In this document: in pieces, positions 1 through 13,178 of the stretch | Layout: each line of letters begins with the position of its first letter | Position numbering within the stretch: the stretch's first letter is position 1 | Origin: Spinacia oleracea | Lineage: Eukaryota; Streptophyta; Magnoliopsida; Caryophyllales; Amaranthaceae | NCBI RefSeq assembly: GCF_020520425.1 | Contig: NC_079488.1 | Location: 7,975,747-8,039,746 of the forward strand | Length of the DNA stretch: 64,000 nucleotides | Direction of reading: 5' to 3' | Position numbers and translations under genes: made by a program | The notes under the pieces: generated by a model | What the model was told of the DNA's origin: nothing | The model's input: only the letters and a program-made list of their open reading frames with translations | The model's database searches: none

Positions 1-690
1 GACAAATTAATAAATAATATTAATTTCATAATTTTAGGGCGAAAAATCGAAAATTTATTATTCAATTGATTTCCGATTAACATGGATTCAAGTCTAGGTC
101 ATAAAAATTTAAAATTTAACATAAATTTACAATTTTTATGGTGGTTTTTAATCATAGGTATCTAATTAAATTATAATTAATTATGAAAATCAAATTAATT
201 CTAAATTATTCTAATTTTCAACAAATTAATCATAATTACAAATTAGATCGCATAATTAACAAGGCTAGGCATTCAAACTTGTTAAACATATGCAGTAGGT
301 CAATCAAAAATTCAAGATTTATCAACAAGAATCGCAAATATTTAATTTAACATCTTAAATTTACGAAATTTTGCATTCGAAAAACTAAAACCTCCGAAAA
401 GTCATAGTTAGGCTTCGAATTTGAGAATTCTGGGTTCGGCCGAAATTTTTTTTTTTTGTCAAAATTTTAGAATGCCTTTTACATGCGGAATTGACACAAA
501 AATCACTCAATTTGGATGAGTAACGAAGAAACTGCCGAAAAACTGCGTACGTATAATTAAATAAACGCAATTTGCAATTAATTAACAATTACGAAAATTA
601 ATCACCCCTTTTAATTCTTGCAAATTTGTAATATTTAACCATGTTCATGCAATTTAGATTATGAAAATAATAAGAGGCTCGTGATACCAC
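1..690 (-). mobile_element. Partial copia internal region (PBS and leader) of a second tandem unit
   Basis: This stretch is nearly identical to 9119-9809, the primer-binding site and start of the leader of the copia element to its right. Read on the minus strand it begins just after the LTR at 691-2070 with a site containing TGGTATCA (about 677-690), followed by AT-rich leader. It therefore belongs to another copy of the same retrotransposon that shares the LTR at 691-2070 and continues beyond the left edge. No gene is present; small reading frames here are chance. Confidence 0.85.
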
Positions 691-2070
691 TGTTAGGTTA
701 TGATACATATGACAATTCATAAATCATGCGGAAAAACCATAAAGCCAGGAAAACATATTATTTACGCATAATCATTTAGCATAGTTTAGATGCATACTCT
801 TTGTTGCGTGCCCTCCCTAGCTGCGCCCGAACCGAACAAGAACAAGTCTTTAGGACTCCAAGTGTCGTCCCTCCGTAGATAGTCCACAGCACGTCCGGAT
901 CCGCCTTAAGAATGACCAACTAGAATCGCCCTTAAGGTTCTACTTATTTTCGGCTAAATGGGCAAGAGTTATGGCTGATTTTGTGCTTAAAAATCCTAGC
1001 TTTGAATACTTGAAAACTTATGTATAAACAATGACCCTAGGCCCTTATTTATAGAGGTATGGAAAGAGAATTGGAATCCTATTAGGATACTAATTTATTT
1101 AATTAGAATCCTGCTAGGACTCTATTTAAATAAACTTTATCTAATAGGTTTAGGATTTAATCTTTTATTGAATCCCGATAGCTTTAGGATTCGCACACGA
1201 GCATCGCACGAGCACCGTACACCCGCGCAGGCCTTGCGGCCCACGCTGAGCGCACAGCGCTCGGCCCATGCTTTTGTCCGCGCTCGCCCATGGCTTCGGC
1301 TGGGCCTGGCTTGCGCTGGGCCTGGTCGAGGCTTTGGCGTGTGTTGGTGATGTGTGTGGCTTGCGGGGCGATGGCCTGGCTTCGTGCTGGGCCTTCGTCT
1401 AGCGAGCCTCGTCCGATGCTAATTCGTACGATACGCTTTCGATTAAATTCCCGATTCCGGAATTTATTTCCGATACGAACAATATTTAATATTTCCGATT
1501 CCGGAATTAATTTCCGTTTCGAACAAATATTTAATATTTCCGTTTCCGGAATTATTTTCCGATTCCGATAATATTTCCGTTTCTGACAATATTTCCGTTT
1601 CCGGCAATATTTCCGATTCCGGCAATATTTCCATTTCCGATAATATTTTCCGATACGTACCATGTTTCCGTTTCCGGCAACATCTACGACTTGGATAATA
1701 TTTATATTTCCGATACGATCCATATTTCCGTTTCCGGCAATATCATCGTTTCCGGAGTATTCATTTCTTGCCTGTGACGATCTCAGCTCCCACTAAAACC
1801 AAGATCCGTCGATTCCGAATATCCATAGATGGAGTATTTAATGCCATTAAATACTTGATCCGTTTACGTACTATTTGTGTGACCCTACGGGTTCAGTCAA
1901 GAGTAAGCTGTGGATTAATATCATTAATTCCACTTGAACTGAAGCGGCCTCTAGCTAGGCATTCAGCTCACTGGATCTCACTGAATTATTAACTTGTTAA
2001 TTAATACTGAACCGCATTTATTAGACTTAACATTGAATGCATACTTGGACCAAGGGCATTATTTCCTTCA
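691..2070 (-). repeat. Copia LTR (3' LTR of copy A, also 5' LTR of the left unit)
   Basis: Starts TGTTAGG and ends CCTTCA on the plus strand, so on its coding strand it reads TGAAGG...CCTAACA. It holds a GC-rich segment (about 1195-1400), an array of degenerate CGGAAATATT-type words (about 1435-1760) and a TATA box on the minus strand (TATTTATA at 1046-1053). Length 1380 bp. Confidence 0.93.
1046..1053 (-). promoter_or_regulatory. TATA box in copia LTR
   Basis: The minus strand reads CTCTATAAATAAGG here. The same box occurs in the other LTRs of the family, about 355 bp from the LTR end next to the primer-binding site, as expected for the retrotransposon promoter. Confidence 0.6.
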
Positions 2071-3022
2071 GTCTCCCACTTGTCCTTAGGGACAAGTGTG
2101 CATTTCCTAATTCCTTTGTCGCTCGATGCTTGCTCTTGAACATAAGGTAAGAGTTGTCATCCTTATTATGTCCAGAGGTGTTCCTCGGTTTCAGAGTTCA
2201 ACTGATCAAATAAACAGATAATCAAAGCCTATGATTCATCCGAGCACGGCCATGCATTTCACAGTTTCTAGCACTCCGAGTGGCCTTGTACAACTTTTAA
2301 GCATCTCATCCCGATTTATGGGAGGACAATCCCAATCTTGCGATCTTGAGATTAGACTTCGTTTGATAGGTGATTACCTGAGCGTTGCCTTTATAGCCTC
2401 CTTTTACGGTGCGACGGTTGGTCAACGTCAAAGCAACCAGTTCTCAAACAAGTAATCTCAAATCACTCAGGTATTGAGGATTTAGTGTCTAATAATTTTA
2501 ATGAAATTTACTTATGACAGATTCTCATCTCTTACAGTAAAGTTTCATAGGTCTTGTCCGATACTAGTCTTCCCAAAGTAAGTATCTATGCAAATGATTA
2601 TGACATTGCCATGTCCACATAGTTCAAGAAACAGAACTACTAGTCATCTTGCATTCTAATCGTCTAACGTTTTCTATGCGTCCAATTTTATAGAAAACTC
2701 CGACTAGGGACCATTTTCAACTTTTGACATTCAAGTTCACTTGATAGACATTTCTTAGTCACAAGACTGGTCCTGACAGTCTATCTTGAATATATTGTCA
2801 AATTGAAGGGACTCATCATTTAATAAACCACAAATTAAATGGAAAAATGAATTCTTTTCATTTATTGTGAATGATTAACCAATAATGTTTTACAAAGATT
2901 TAAACTCTAAAGCTTTAAAACATTAAACAGGAATATCAAAGCCATTCTCCAATATGCTTGATTCCCATAGCTGCAGTGTGCGAGTTGTGCTTCGCCTGCG
3001 GCAGAGGTTTAGTCAATGGATC
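2071..3022 (-). other. 3' untranslated region of copia copy A
   Basis: About 0.95 kb between the gag-pol stop and the 3' LTR. It matches 36122-36985 of copy B in reverse complement. It ends at the purine-rich tract adjoining the LTR, the presumed plus-strand priming site. No coding potential is evident. Confidence 0.75.
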
Positions 3023-6000
3023 TTATATGTTGTCATCAGTTCCAATCTTGTTTATCTCGACTTCTTTTCTTTCAACGAACTCTCGTAGAAGGTGAAATCT
3101 ACGAAGTACATGCTTGACTCTCTGGTGGTGTCTAGGCTCCTTTGCCTGTGCAATAGCTCCGTTATTATCACAATACAGGGCTATTGGTTCTTTAATGGAG
3201 GGGACTACACCAAGTTCACCTATGAACTTCCTTAGCCATATAGCTTCCTTTGCTGCTTCATGTGCAGCAATGTACTCCGCTTCAGTTGTAGAATCCGCAA
3301 TGGTGCTTTGCTTAGCAATTTTCCAGCTTACTGCACCCCCGTTGAGGCAGAAGACAAACCCAAACTGTGATCTGAAATCATCTTTGTCGGTTTGGAAACT
3401 TGCGTCTGTATAGCCTTTAACAATTAATTCATCATCTCCACCATAGACCAGGAAGTCATCTTTGTGCCTTTTCAGGTACTTCAGAATATTCTTGGCAGCA
3501 GTCCAATGCGCCTCTCCTGGGTCTGACTGGTATCTGCTCGTAGCACTGAGTGCGTACGCAACATCCGGGCGTGTACATATCATAGCATACATTATTGAAC
3601 CAATCAATGATGCATATGGAATCTCATTCATTCGTCTACGCTCATCAAGTGTTTTTGGGCACTGAGTCTTGCTTAGAGTTATTCCATGAGACATGGGTAG
3701 GTAGCCTCGCTTGGAGTCTGCCATCTTGAACCTATCAAGAACCTTATTGATATAAGTGCTTTGACTAAGTCCAATCATCTTTTTAGATCTATCTCTGTAA
3801 ATCTTGATGCCCAATATGTACTGTGCTTCTCCTAAATCTTTCATCGAAAAACATTTCCCAAGCCAAATCTTGACAGAGTTCAACATAGGAATGTCATTTC
3901 CGATAAGTAATATGTCATCGACATATAATACTAGGAAAGCAATTTTGCTCCCACTGACCTTCTTGTATACACAAGATTCGTCTGCGTTCTTGATGAAACC
4001 AAAGTCACTGACTGCTTCATCAAAACGTATATTCCAGCTTCTGGATGCCTGCTTCAATCCGTAGATTGACTTCTTTAGCTTGCATACCTTTATAGCATTC
4101 TTTGGATCCTCAAAACCTTCAGGCTGTGTCATAAACACAGTTTCTGTTAAAACGCCGTTTAAGAAAGCAGTTTTGACATCCATCTGCCATATTTCGTAAT
4201 CGTAATATGCAGCGATTGCTAACATTATCCGAATAGACTTTAGCATTGCAACTGGTGAAAAGGTTTCATCGTAATCCACACCGTGGACTTGCCTGTAACC
4301 TTTTGCAACCAATCTAGCTTTGAAAACTTCAAGTTTCCTATCCTTGTCCTTTTTCAGTTTGAAAACCCATTTGCTTCCAATGGCTTGGTAGCCATCTGGC
4401 AAATCGACCAAATCCCATACTTGGTTTTCAGACATGGAGTCTAATTCACATTGCATGGCTTCTTGCCATTGCTTGGAGCTAGGGCTCGTCATAGCTTGTT
4501 TGTAAGTCGCAGGTTCATCACTTTCAAGTAATAGAACGTCATAGCTCTCGTTCGTCAAAATACCTAAGTACCTTTCCGGTTGAGATCTATATCTTTGCGA
4601 TCTACGCGGGGTAACATTTCTAGATTGACCATGATTCTCACCAGATTCTTCTAAAGATCTCTGAGTTTCATCCTGAATGTCATCTTGAGCATTCTCTAGA
4701 GTTTGTTGTTCGACTCGAATTTCTTCGAGGTCTACTTTTCTCCCACTTGTCATTTTGGAAATGTGATCTTTCTCCAAAAAGACACCATCTCGAGCAACAA
4801 ACACTTTGTTCTCAAATGTATTGTAGAAGTAATACCCCTTTGTTTCCTTTGGATAGCCCACAAGGATACATTTGTCAGATTTTGGATGAAGTTTGTCTGA
4901 AATTAATCGTTTGACGTATACTTCACATCCCCAAATCTTAAGAAAAGACACATTTGGAGGCTTTCCAAACCATAATTCGTATGGAGTCTTTTCGACAGCT
5001 TTAGACGGAGCTCTATTTATAGTGAGTGCAGCTGTATTTAGTGCATGTCCCCAAAATTCTAATGGAAGTTTGGCCTGACCCATCATTGACCTGACCATGT
5101 CTAGCAAGGTTATGTTCCTCCGTTCCGACACACCGTTCCATTGTGGTGTTCCAGGAGGAGTCAATTCTGATAGAATTCCACATTCTTTCAGATGGTCATC
5201 AAATTCATAGCTCAGATATTCACCGCCTCTATCAGACCGCAGTGCCTTAATCTTCTTGCCTAATTGATTCTCTACATTCTGAAATTCCTTGAATTTGTCA
5301 AAGGATTCAGACTTATGCTTCATTAGGTAGACATAACCATATCTACTGAAGTCATCAGTGAAAGTGATAAAGTAGCTGAAACTACCTCTAGCATTTGTAC
5401 TCATTGGTCCACATACATCTGTATGGATTAAACCCAATAGTTCATTTGCTCTTTCTCCAACTTTAGAGAAAGGTTGCTTTGTCATTTTGCCAAGTAAACA
5501 TGATTCGCATTTACCATAATCCTCTAAGTCAAATGGTTCTAGAATTCCTTCCTTTTGAAGTCTTTCTAAGCGTTTCAAGTTTATATGGCCTAATCGACAA
5601 TGCCACAGATAGGTGAGATCTGAATCATCCTTTTTGGCCCTTTTGGTATTTATGTTATAGACTTGTTTGTCGTGATCTAGTAAATAAAGTCCATTGACTA
5701 ATCTAGCAGATCCATAAAACATCTCTTTAAAATAAAACGAACAACTATTGTCTTTTATTAAAAAGGAAAATCCCTTTGCATCTAAGCAAGAAACTGAAAT
5801 GATGTTTTTAGTAAGACTTGGAACATGGAAACACTCTTCCAGTTCCAAAACTAGCCCGGAGGGCAACGACAAATAATAAGTTCCTACAGCTAATGCAGCA
5901 ATCCGTGCTCCATTTCCCACTCGTAGGTCGACTTCACCCTTGCTTAACTTTCTACTTCTTCTTAGTCCCTGTGGATTGGAACATAAGTGTGAGCCACAAC

Positions 6001-6919
6001 CTGTATCTAATACCCAAGAAGTTGAATTAGCAAGTATACAGTCTATAACGAAAATACCTGAAGATGGAACGACTGTTCCGTTCTTCTGATCTTCCTTTAG
6101 CTTTGGACATTCTCTTTTGTAATGGTCTATTCCATCACAATAAAGACAGCTTGATGTGGACTTGTCCTGCTTTGATTTAGCATCGCCCTTGGACTTTCCA
6201 CTTTTCTTGAACGGTCTCCTTCTAGCCTTGAGTAAATCTTTGGCTTCACAGTCCAGTATTATTTCAGCCTTTCCGACAAGGTGAACAAATTCTGCAACTG
6301 TTTCTTCTCTTGGTTCACTTAGGTATAGTTGCTTGAAGCGACCAAACCCACTGTGTAGTGAATTGAGCAAGATAGAGACTGCCATCCTTTTGCTTATTGG
6401 TGTTCCTAGTAGACTTAGGCGATCAAAGTATGAACACATAAGATCCACATGGTACCTCAGTGGGACGCCTACCCTCTGTTTAGTGCGAAGGAGCTGAACA
6501 TGTGTTTCTTGGACTTCCATCCTATAACACCTGTTGGGAGAACTAACCTTTAGACCAGACATTGATTCAATCAACTCATGGACGTTCAGGTCCCTGTCCT
6601 CCGTGCTTCCACGACAAATATCCCTCAGATTCTTGATGAGCGTAAAAGGTTCATAGGCTACAAACCTTCTAGCCCAATCATCAGGGATATTGTTCAGCAT
6701 GAGACTCATAACCTTTTTGAGATCCGCATCCCAGGCGTAAAATCTCTCAGGGGTCATGTCTCTGGCATAGTAGCTTGGCATGGGATGTGATATTACATAC
6801 TCAAGTCCATTGAGTTTGACTATTTCAACTAGCTTAGCTTCCCATTCAAGAAAATTTGCCAGGTTACGCTTGACCATAAGCTCAGAACCCATGATGATGT
6901 TTTGATTGTTGTTTGCCAT
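3023..6919 (-). pseudogene. Copia gag-pol polyprotein, copy A, premature stop near the C-terminus
   Basis: One frame encodes Gag, protease, integrase, reverse transcriptase and RNase H in copia order. I chose the ATG at 6919 (protein begins MANNNQN), which copy B shares; the upstream in-frame ATG at 6997 is not aligned in copy B. Visible motifs: CCHC knuckle (CLYCDGIDHYKREC), protease LDTGCGS, integrase HHCC zinc region then HTDVCGP, RSDRGGEY and NGVSERRN for the DDE triad, RT core YVDDILL, RNase H YTDAS and TEAEY. Against copy B it ends early: a TCA-to-TAA change at the stop at 3023 removes about 35 C-terminal residues. It also has a 3-bp deletion in the integrase (FQNVEN against FQSEVEN). 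Lineage is probably Tork-like, but I cannot confirm that by eye. Confidence 0.92.
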
Positions 6920-8369
6920 ATTTAAAACTACAATTGAAAAGAATAAACAAATAAATAACCATTCACAGTTTCTCTTAATAAACTTAAATTCTAGCATACA
7001 TGCATAATTTAATGTTCATTAAGCATTTTATTCAAGTTATGTGTTCCGGCAGGTGTGAATAGAATGATTCCAAGATCCTAAAATCATTGAAGAACTAAGC
7101 ACAGTTTGTCGACTTAATCCTAAAACATCTTAGGTAAGCAAAAGCCTTTTGCTAATAGTCTAGAAACTATTCTTGGTTGATAGGTACGTCTAAGAACTTA
7201 TTAGGTAAACCTATCGATTTTTCCACGACATAAAAGGACTCCTTACTTATATCGTTGAGTTTCACCAAAACTAACATGTACTCACAATTATTTGTGTACC
7301 TTGCCCCTTTAGGACCAATAAGTAACACCTCGCTGAGCGAAAACTGTTACTAGATTGATGTAAAGGATATCCAAGCAAGTGTATATTTTGGCATGGCACC
7401 TTATAACTCAATATTTAAGTTTGGAACTTAAGGCTCTTACTATGTTGGTTAGATTTTAAGTGAACTAAAATCCTTAATCATGCAACATAATCAAGCTTTT
7501 GATCTCATGCATTTTAAGACATATTTAAAGGAAATAAATAACTTAAAACATGCATAAGATAAATGTGATCTAGTATGGCCCGACTTCATCTTGAAGCTTT
7601 AACTTCAAAGTCCGTCTTGAAAATCTCCGTGGGAGGCACCATTTTCTTCAAATAGAATAAGCTATAATTAAGACTAATTACAACTATTTGATGGTACGCA
7701 GACCATATTTGAATTGAAAAACAACTTTGGTACTTTAGACCAATTACATTCAAATTAATGGTACGTAGACCATATTTCTATCCTATTTGGGCCATACTAG
7801 TCACTTCATAACCTGCAAAACAGTACATATACAATATATACCATTCACCCATTCATTATCATGAATGGCCCACATAGCTGGTTAGTAAAACACATTATGC
7901 ATCACGTAAACATTTGCAGCAATTAATCAAGGGCACCAATAATCTACCAATTATTTAGTCCTTATTAATTCTAATCAAGTTGTTTTAACCTTAAGGATTT
8001 GTAGACCTAATCAAGAGTTTATGACTAAAAAGGGCTCCCACTTAAACCAATAAATTCATATGCTTTACTAATTTTAAACATAAAAATGTATTTCTAGTCT
8101 AACCGGAAACATACAAATTTAATTAAAATTTAAAGCTCATATAAATTTATAATTGAATCCACAAAGTTTAATTTAATTTCAGTCGTATTTAAATTAATTC
8201 ATGATTTTAATTTTAGTAAAATAATTAGAATAAATAAAATTTATTATAATTACAATATTCAAAATTAAAATCCAAGAAAATAATTTAAATTATTAATTTT
8301 AAAATTAATTAAAATTACGTAAACTGAAAATTTCAAATTAAAATTTCAAAACGATCTAATCGCAACGCA

Positions 8370-9030
8370 ACAATCCCACGCAACGCACGCCCATGGGCCA
8401 CACGCACACAGCCATCGCTGGCCATGTGCGCGCAGCCCATGCGCTGCCTCGCATCGCTGCTGCTCACCATCGCAAGGCATCACGCATGGTGCTCGCTGCG
8501 CGCGCCAGCGCTCGACGCACGAGCATGCTGCCGCAGCCCATCGCTGGGCGCAGCGCTCGTCGCACGTCACAACACGCACCCGCACGCCATCGCTGGGCGC
8601 AGCGCTCGTCGCACGCACAACAAGCACTCGCACGCCATCGCTGGGCGCAGCGCTCGTCGCACGCACAATAGCGCTCGCACGCCATCGCTGGGCGCAGTGC
8701 TCGTCGTACGCACAATAGCGCTCGCTGCGCGCGAGCGATCGATGCTTGGCGCAGCACTCGTGGCACGCGAGCTTACGCTCGCTGCGCGCGAGGCTCCGCA
8801 CGCTTGCACGAGGCAGTGCGCGCTGTGGCGCAGCTCGCTTGCTGCCCACACGCGACTGCTCGTGCCTTACTCTCGCCCTCGCCCATTCGCCCATTGCACA
8901 CAGCCCACGACACAAGGCAGGGCTGCTGCCTTGTGCTCGTGCACCATGGCCTTGCTCATTGCATTCGTACCGCATGGGCGACGAGCTCCCTTGCTCGTCG
9001 TCACATGCCCGCACTATACAACACCCCTTA
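8370..9030. repeat. GC-rich minisatellite block in copia leader
   Basis: Short words such as GCTGGGCGCAGCGCTCGTCG are iterated, with clear 47-48-bp periods at 8583-8725 and looser repeats on either side. The equivalent block of copy B (30240-30690) is built from different, 21-23-bp units. This is therefore a fast-changing part of the element. Confidence 0.75.
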
Positions 9031-9794
9031 AGGGTAGCACGTAGCGTCCATTGCTTTGTGCGTGCAAGTTATATGAGCGAATCGCATAAAAATTTAAAAT
9101 TTATATTCAAAATTAATGACAAATTAATAAATAATATTAATTTCATAATTTTAGGGCGAAAAATCGAAAATTTATTATTCAATTGATTTCCGATTAACAT
9201 GGATTCAAGTCTAGGTCATAAAAATTTAAAATTTAACATAAATTTACAATTTTTATGGTGGTTTTTAATCATAGGTATCTAATTAAATTATAATTAATTA
9301 TGAAAATCAAATTAATTCTAAATTATTCTAATTTTCAACAAATTAATCATAATTACAAATTAGATTGCATAATTAACAAGGCTAGGCATTCAAACTTGTT
9401 AAACATATGCAGTAGGTCAATCAAAAATTCAAGATTTATCAACAAGAATCGCAAATATTTAATTTAACATCTTAAATTTACGAAATTTTGCATTCGAAAA
9501 ACTAAAACCTCCGAAAAGTCATAGTTAGGCTTCGAATTTGAGAATTCTGGGTTCGGCCGAATTTTTTTTTTTTTTTGTCAAAATTTTAGAATGCCTTTTA
9601 CATGCGGAATTGACACAAAAATCACTCAATTTGGATGAGTAACGAAGAAACTGCCGAAAAACTGCGTACGTATAATTAAATAAACGCAATTTGCAATTAA
9701 TTAACAATTACGAAAATTAATCACCCCTTTTAATTCTTGCAAATTTGTAATATTTAACCATGTTCATGCAATTTAGATTATGAAAATAATAAGA

Positions 9795-9809
9795 GGCTCG
9801 TGATACCAC
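9795..9809 (-). promoter_or_regulatory. Primer-binding site of copia copy A
   Basis: The minus strand reads GTGGTATCACGAGCC immediately after the LTR end CCTAACA. TGGTATCA matches the start of the usual plant initiator-methionine tRNA site (TGGTATCAGAGC). An extra C then breaks the match. All visible copies share this form. Confidence 0.7.
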
Positions 9810-11190
9810 TGTTAGGTTATGATACATATGACAATTCATAAATCATGCGGAAAAACCATAAAGCCAGGAAAACATATTATTTACACATAATCATTTAGCA
9901 TAGTTTAGATGCATACTCTTTGTTGCGTGCCCTCCCTAGCTGCGCCCGAACCGAACAAGAACAAGTCTTTAGGACTCCAAGTGTCGTCCCTCCGTAGATA
10001 GTCCACAGCACGTCCGGATCCGCCTTAAGATTGACCAACTAGAATCGCCCTTAAGGTTCTACTTATTTTCGGCTAAATGGGCAAGAGTTATGGCTGATTT
10101 TGTGCTTAAAAATCCTAGCTTTGAATACTTGAAAACTTATGTATAAACAATGACCCTAGGCCCTTATTTATAGAGGTATGGAAAGAGAATTGGAATCCTA
10201 TTAGGATACTAATTTATTTAATTAGAATCCTGCTAGGACTCTATTTAAATAAACTTTATCTAATAGGTTTAGGATTTAATCTTTTATTGAATCCCGATAG
10301 CTTTAGGATTCGCACACGAGCATCGCACGAGCACCGTACACCCGCGCAGGCCTTGCGGCCCACGCTGAGCGCACAGCGCTCGGCCCATGCTTTTGTCCGC
10401 GCGCGCCCATGGCTTCGGCTGGGCCTGGCTTGCGCTGGGCCTGGTCGAGGCTTTGGCGTGTGTTGGTGATGCGTGTGGCTTGTTGGGCGATGGCCTGGCT
10501 TCGTGCTGGGCCTTCGTCTAGCGAGCCTCGTCCGATGCTAATTCGTACGATACGCTTTCGATTAAATTCCCGATTCCGGAATTTATTTCCGATACGAACA
10601 ATATTTAATATTTCCGATTCCGGAAATTAATTTTCGTTTCGAACAAATATTTAATATTTCCGTTTCCGGAATTATTTTCCGATTCCGATAATATTTCCGT
10701 TTCTGACAATATTTCCGTTTCCGGCAATATTTCCGATTCCGGCAATATTTCCATTTCCGATAATATTTTCCGATACGTACCATGTTTCCGTTTCCGGCAA
10801 CATCTACGACTTGGATAATATTTATATTTCCGATACGATCCATATTTCCGTTTCCGGCAATATCATCGTTTCCGGAGTATTCATTTCTTGCCTGTGACGA
10901 TCTCAGCTCCCACTGAAACCAAGATCCGTCGATTCCGAATATCCATAGATGGAGTATTTAATGCCATTAAATACTTGATCCGTTTACGTACTATTTGTGT
11001 GACCCTACGGGTTCAGTCAAGAGTAAGCTGTGGATTAATATCATTAATTCCACTTGATCTGAAGCGGCCTCTAGCTAGGCATTCAGCTCACTTGATCTCA
11101 CTGAATTATTAACTTGTTAATTAATACTGAACCGCATTTATTAGACTTAACATTGAATGCATACTTGGACCAAGGGCATTATTTCCTTCA
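9810..11190 (-). repeat. Copia LTR (5' LTR of copy A)
   Basis: A 1381-bp near-copy of 691-2070, differing at about ten positions by eye, with the same CGGAAATATT-word array (about 10555-10880) and a TATA box near 10165. Outside it lies LINE sequence beginning CTTAG. Confidence 0.93.
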
Positions 11191-11195
11191 CTTAG

Positions 11196-12124
11196 AAGGT
11201 CCTTATCGTTCACCTCCCCCGTATTATCTTCCTTGTCAGTCCTCTTCTCACACTCCTCCTTTTCCTTCTCCTCCCTCGTGCCAGTGCCCGAACAATTAGG
11301 GTAAAGAAGCGAATTCACTGTCACAGGTTTTGCTACAAACAGGATTTTCCTAGCTGCTGTAATCTCCTTCACTTCCTCCGCATTATGCATTCTACCCTTC
11401 TGGGGCGACGCCTTCAACCAATTTCCCCACCCTGGGCCTCGTTTTTTTTGTTCCTCTGTAACTGTGCAACAATCCCTCTCACTGTGCCCCATTACACCGC
11501 ACATGAAGCAAAAAAACGGGAGACGTTCATACTTGAGCTTCACCTTTACAATCTTCCCCTCCCTATTCACCACATTCTGGGTTCTACGTAAGGGTTTGTT
11601 AACATCCATCATAACCCTCATCCTCCTGTCCTTTATAGGCCTAAAATATCTTCCTCAATTTCAAGCAACCCCCCGATGTTTGCCGCAATAGCTTTAATGT
11701 GAGCATCCGATCGACAATTAAACGGTAAATTTTCAATTCGTACCCAAAACGGAGAGTTATTAAGTACTACAGCATTAGGCTGCTCATTACTTGTGATGTC
11801 ATTGAGTATAAGTAGACACTGCTCGAAACACCATGGTCTCCCCGCCATTACTTTCTCCTTATCGCGCCAATGGAAAAATTGAAAGACGAATCTACCCGAG
11901 CCAATGGTACGAATGATCACCTTCCCCACCAAAGACCACGCCTGACTCATCGTTCGTTTAAACCCTTCAACATTGTATGCCCTATCTGTCAACAACTTCC
12001 CCACGAGCATGAGAGAAACCCTCTCATCTGATTCCGTAGAATCTACCGCACTGAGGTCCACCAGATCGTTTTCTTCATCTTCCAACTGTAAATTTGAGTA
12101 TTTTTCGACAATTTCATCGGCCAT
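11196..12124 (-). pseudogene. LINE ORF1 (gag-like, DUF4283 and CCHC knuckle), truncated and frameshifted
   Basis: The minus-strand frame from ATG 12124 (MADEIVEK) encodes a DUF4283-type domain, ending in a stop at 11633. It continues in a shifted frame with a CCHC_4-type knuckle (CFMCGVMGHSERDC, about 11500), the usual layout of plant L1-like ORF1 proteins that bind LINE RNA. A one-base shift near 11635-11650 separates the halves. The 3' part, including any reverse transcriptase, is cut off by copia copy A at 11190. The downstream remainder would lie left of the window. Confidence 0.8.
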
Positions 12125-13178
12125 ACTGACCGGAGATTCAACCACGGCGTGATAGGGTTTCCCTTTTTTTCGAGGTAGCAAACCCTTTCTTTCGAGGGAG
12201 TTTTCCTTTTTAGGTCAGAGGTGGGGTTAATTGATTGAATGAGTGTTGACTAAATAACAGTGAGATAATTTTTTTACTTTTCTTAATAGCTTTTTTTTTC
12301 CTTTTTTGATAGCTTATAACGACTGAATCAGTTTTTAAAATGAATCTTCCTTATTTAATAACTTTTCATTTTTTAAAATGAATAATTATTTATTAGCTTT
12401 TTAAAACAATAACAATAGCTTTTTAAATCAATAAATAATCATATTTTGAAAGTATGAAGGGTAAATTGGTCTTTTAAATGAGGACACCAAAAGTGATATT
12501 ACCGAAAAGACCTCAGCTCTTCCTTTATATAATAGAGATTAATGAAGGCGCGTTTGAGTCTGGTTTTAAGAAATAACCCATAACTCGTATCTCTTTCATT
12601 TCAAATCGAAATTGGGCATATGATATTTGGATAGGAAAATTATATGAAGGTATATCCAACAAAGAATGATTCATTGGGTATCAAGAGTTTATGGATATCA
12701 ATATATCATGAGCTCTATTTTTGTCATGACAGGCTTATTTGACCTTTTAGCGGACCACGAGCCTATTATTGCAAATTTGCAATGTTCATGAATTGTTATG
12801 AATAAATTGGGTAGGTTTGTTCATCAAGCGAGTTCAGTTCACGTATGTCAGATCCAGATTAATTAACAAACGGTAAAATTTAAACAAATGAAATTAATTA
12901 GGTTGGGAAGTACGCTTTTAAAGTGTCTACAATGAATAAAATATTTCTTCACTTACCTTTCATAAACTTGTTTAATTCTCACTTTTACCTGCGGAGTACT
13001 TACACACCAAATTAACCAATTTTATATAATTACCTGAAAATTTGTGCATTTTCAATTATTGTATTGTCCTTGTTCTCTTCATCATGTCTGGTCCAATTTA
13101 TCTACTTTCTGGTCTGTTTTGTTTTTTTTGTTGGGTATTTTTTATTTTTTCTGGTATGGTCCAATTTGGTTCTATCTT
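12125..13178. other. Intergenic, no gene seen
   Basis: AT-rich sequence with homopolymer runs. It may include the LINE 5' UTR (12125-12240). I see no convincing reading frame, RNA gene or paired termini. Confidence 0.6.

Larger units (their letters stand above)
6920..9809 (-). other. Long leader of copia copy A with GC-rich tandem repeats
   Basis: About 2.9 kb between primer-binding site and gag start, unusually long for copia. It is AT-rich except for a strongly GC-rich block at about 8370-9030. Inside that block units of 47-48 bp, beginning CACGCCATCGCTGGGCGC, recur at 8583, 8631 and 8678. Many long reading frames on both strands in the block result from GC richness and repetition, and show no recognisable protein. 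Confidence 0.75.
691..11190 (-). mobile_element. Ty1/copia LTR retrotransposon, copy A (minus strand)
   Basis: A copia-type element with LTRs at 691-2070 and 9810-11190, a primer-binding site next to the right LTR, a 2.9-kb leader, one gag-pol reading frame (6919-3023) and a purine-rich tract (about 2071-2085, read as GGGACAAGTGGGAGAC on the minus strand) next to the left LTR. The 5-bp flank outside the right LTR is CTTAG (11191-11195). The left partner is not at 686-690, because the left LTR is followed by more internal sequence of the same family (1-690). The two LTRs differ at roughly ten positions by eye. Insertion was into a LINE ORF1 remnant. Confidence 0.93.

Noticed and set aside
1184-1723. 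179-codon frame across the LTR word array
   Set aside because: Translation is a run of IGNIxxxRKYCRKRKY-type repeats produced by the CGGAAATATT words. This is repeat DNA, not protein.
1768-1992. A 74-codon frame conserved in every copia LTR
   Set aside because: It recurs only because the LTR does. It spans the start-distal LTR segment, has no recognisable domain and is altered in the solo LTR without frame preservation.
3114-5078. Plus-strand frames opposite copia gag-pol
   Set aside because: Shadows of the minus-strand polyprotein. The same shadows recur opposite copy B and follow its codon structure.
8346-9186. Several long frames on both strands in the GC-rich leader block
   Set aside because: GC-rich tandem repeats open all frames at once. 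The translations are Ala/Arg/Cys/His-rich, repetitive and not conserved with copy B.
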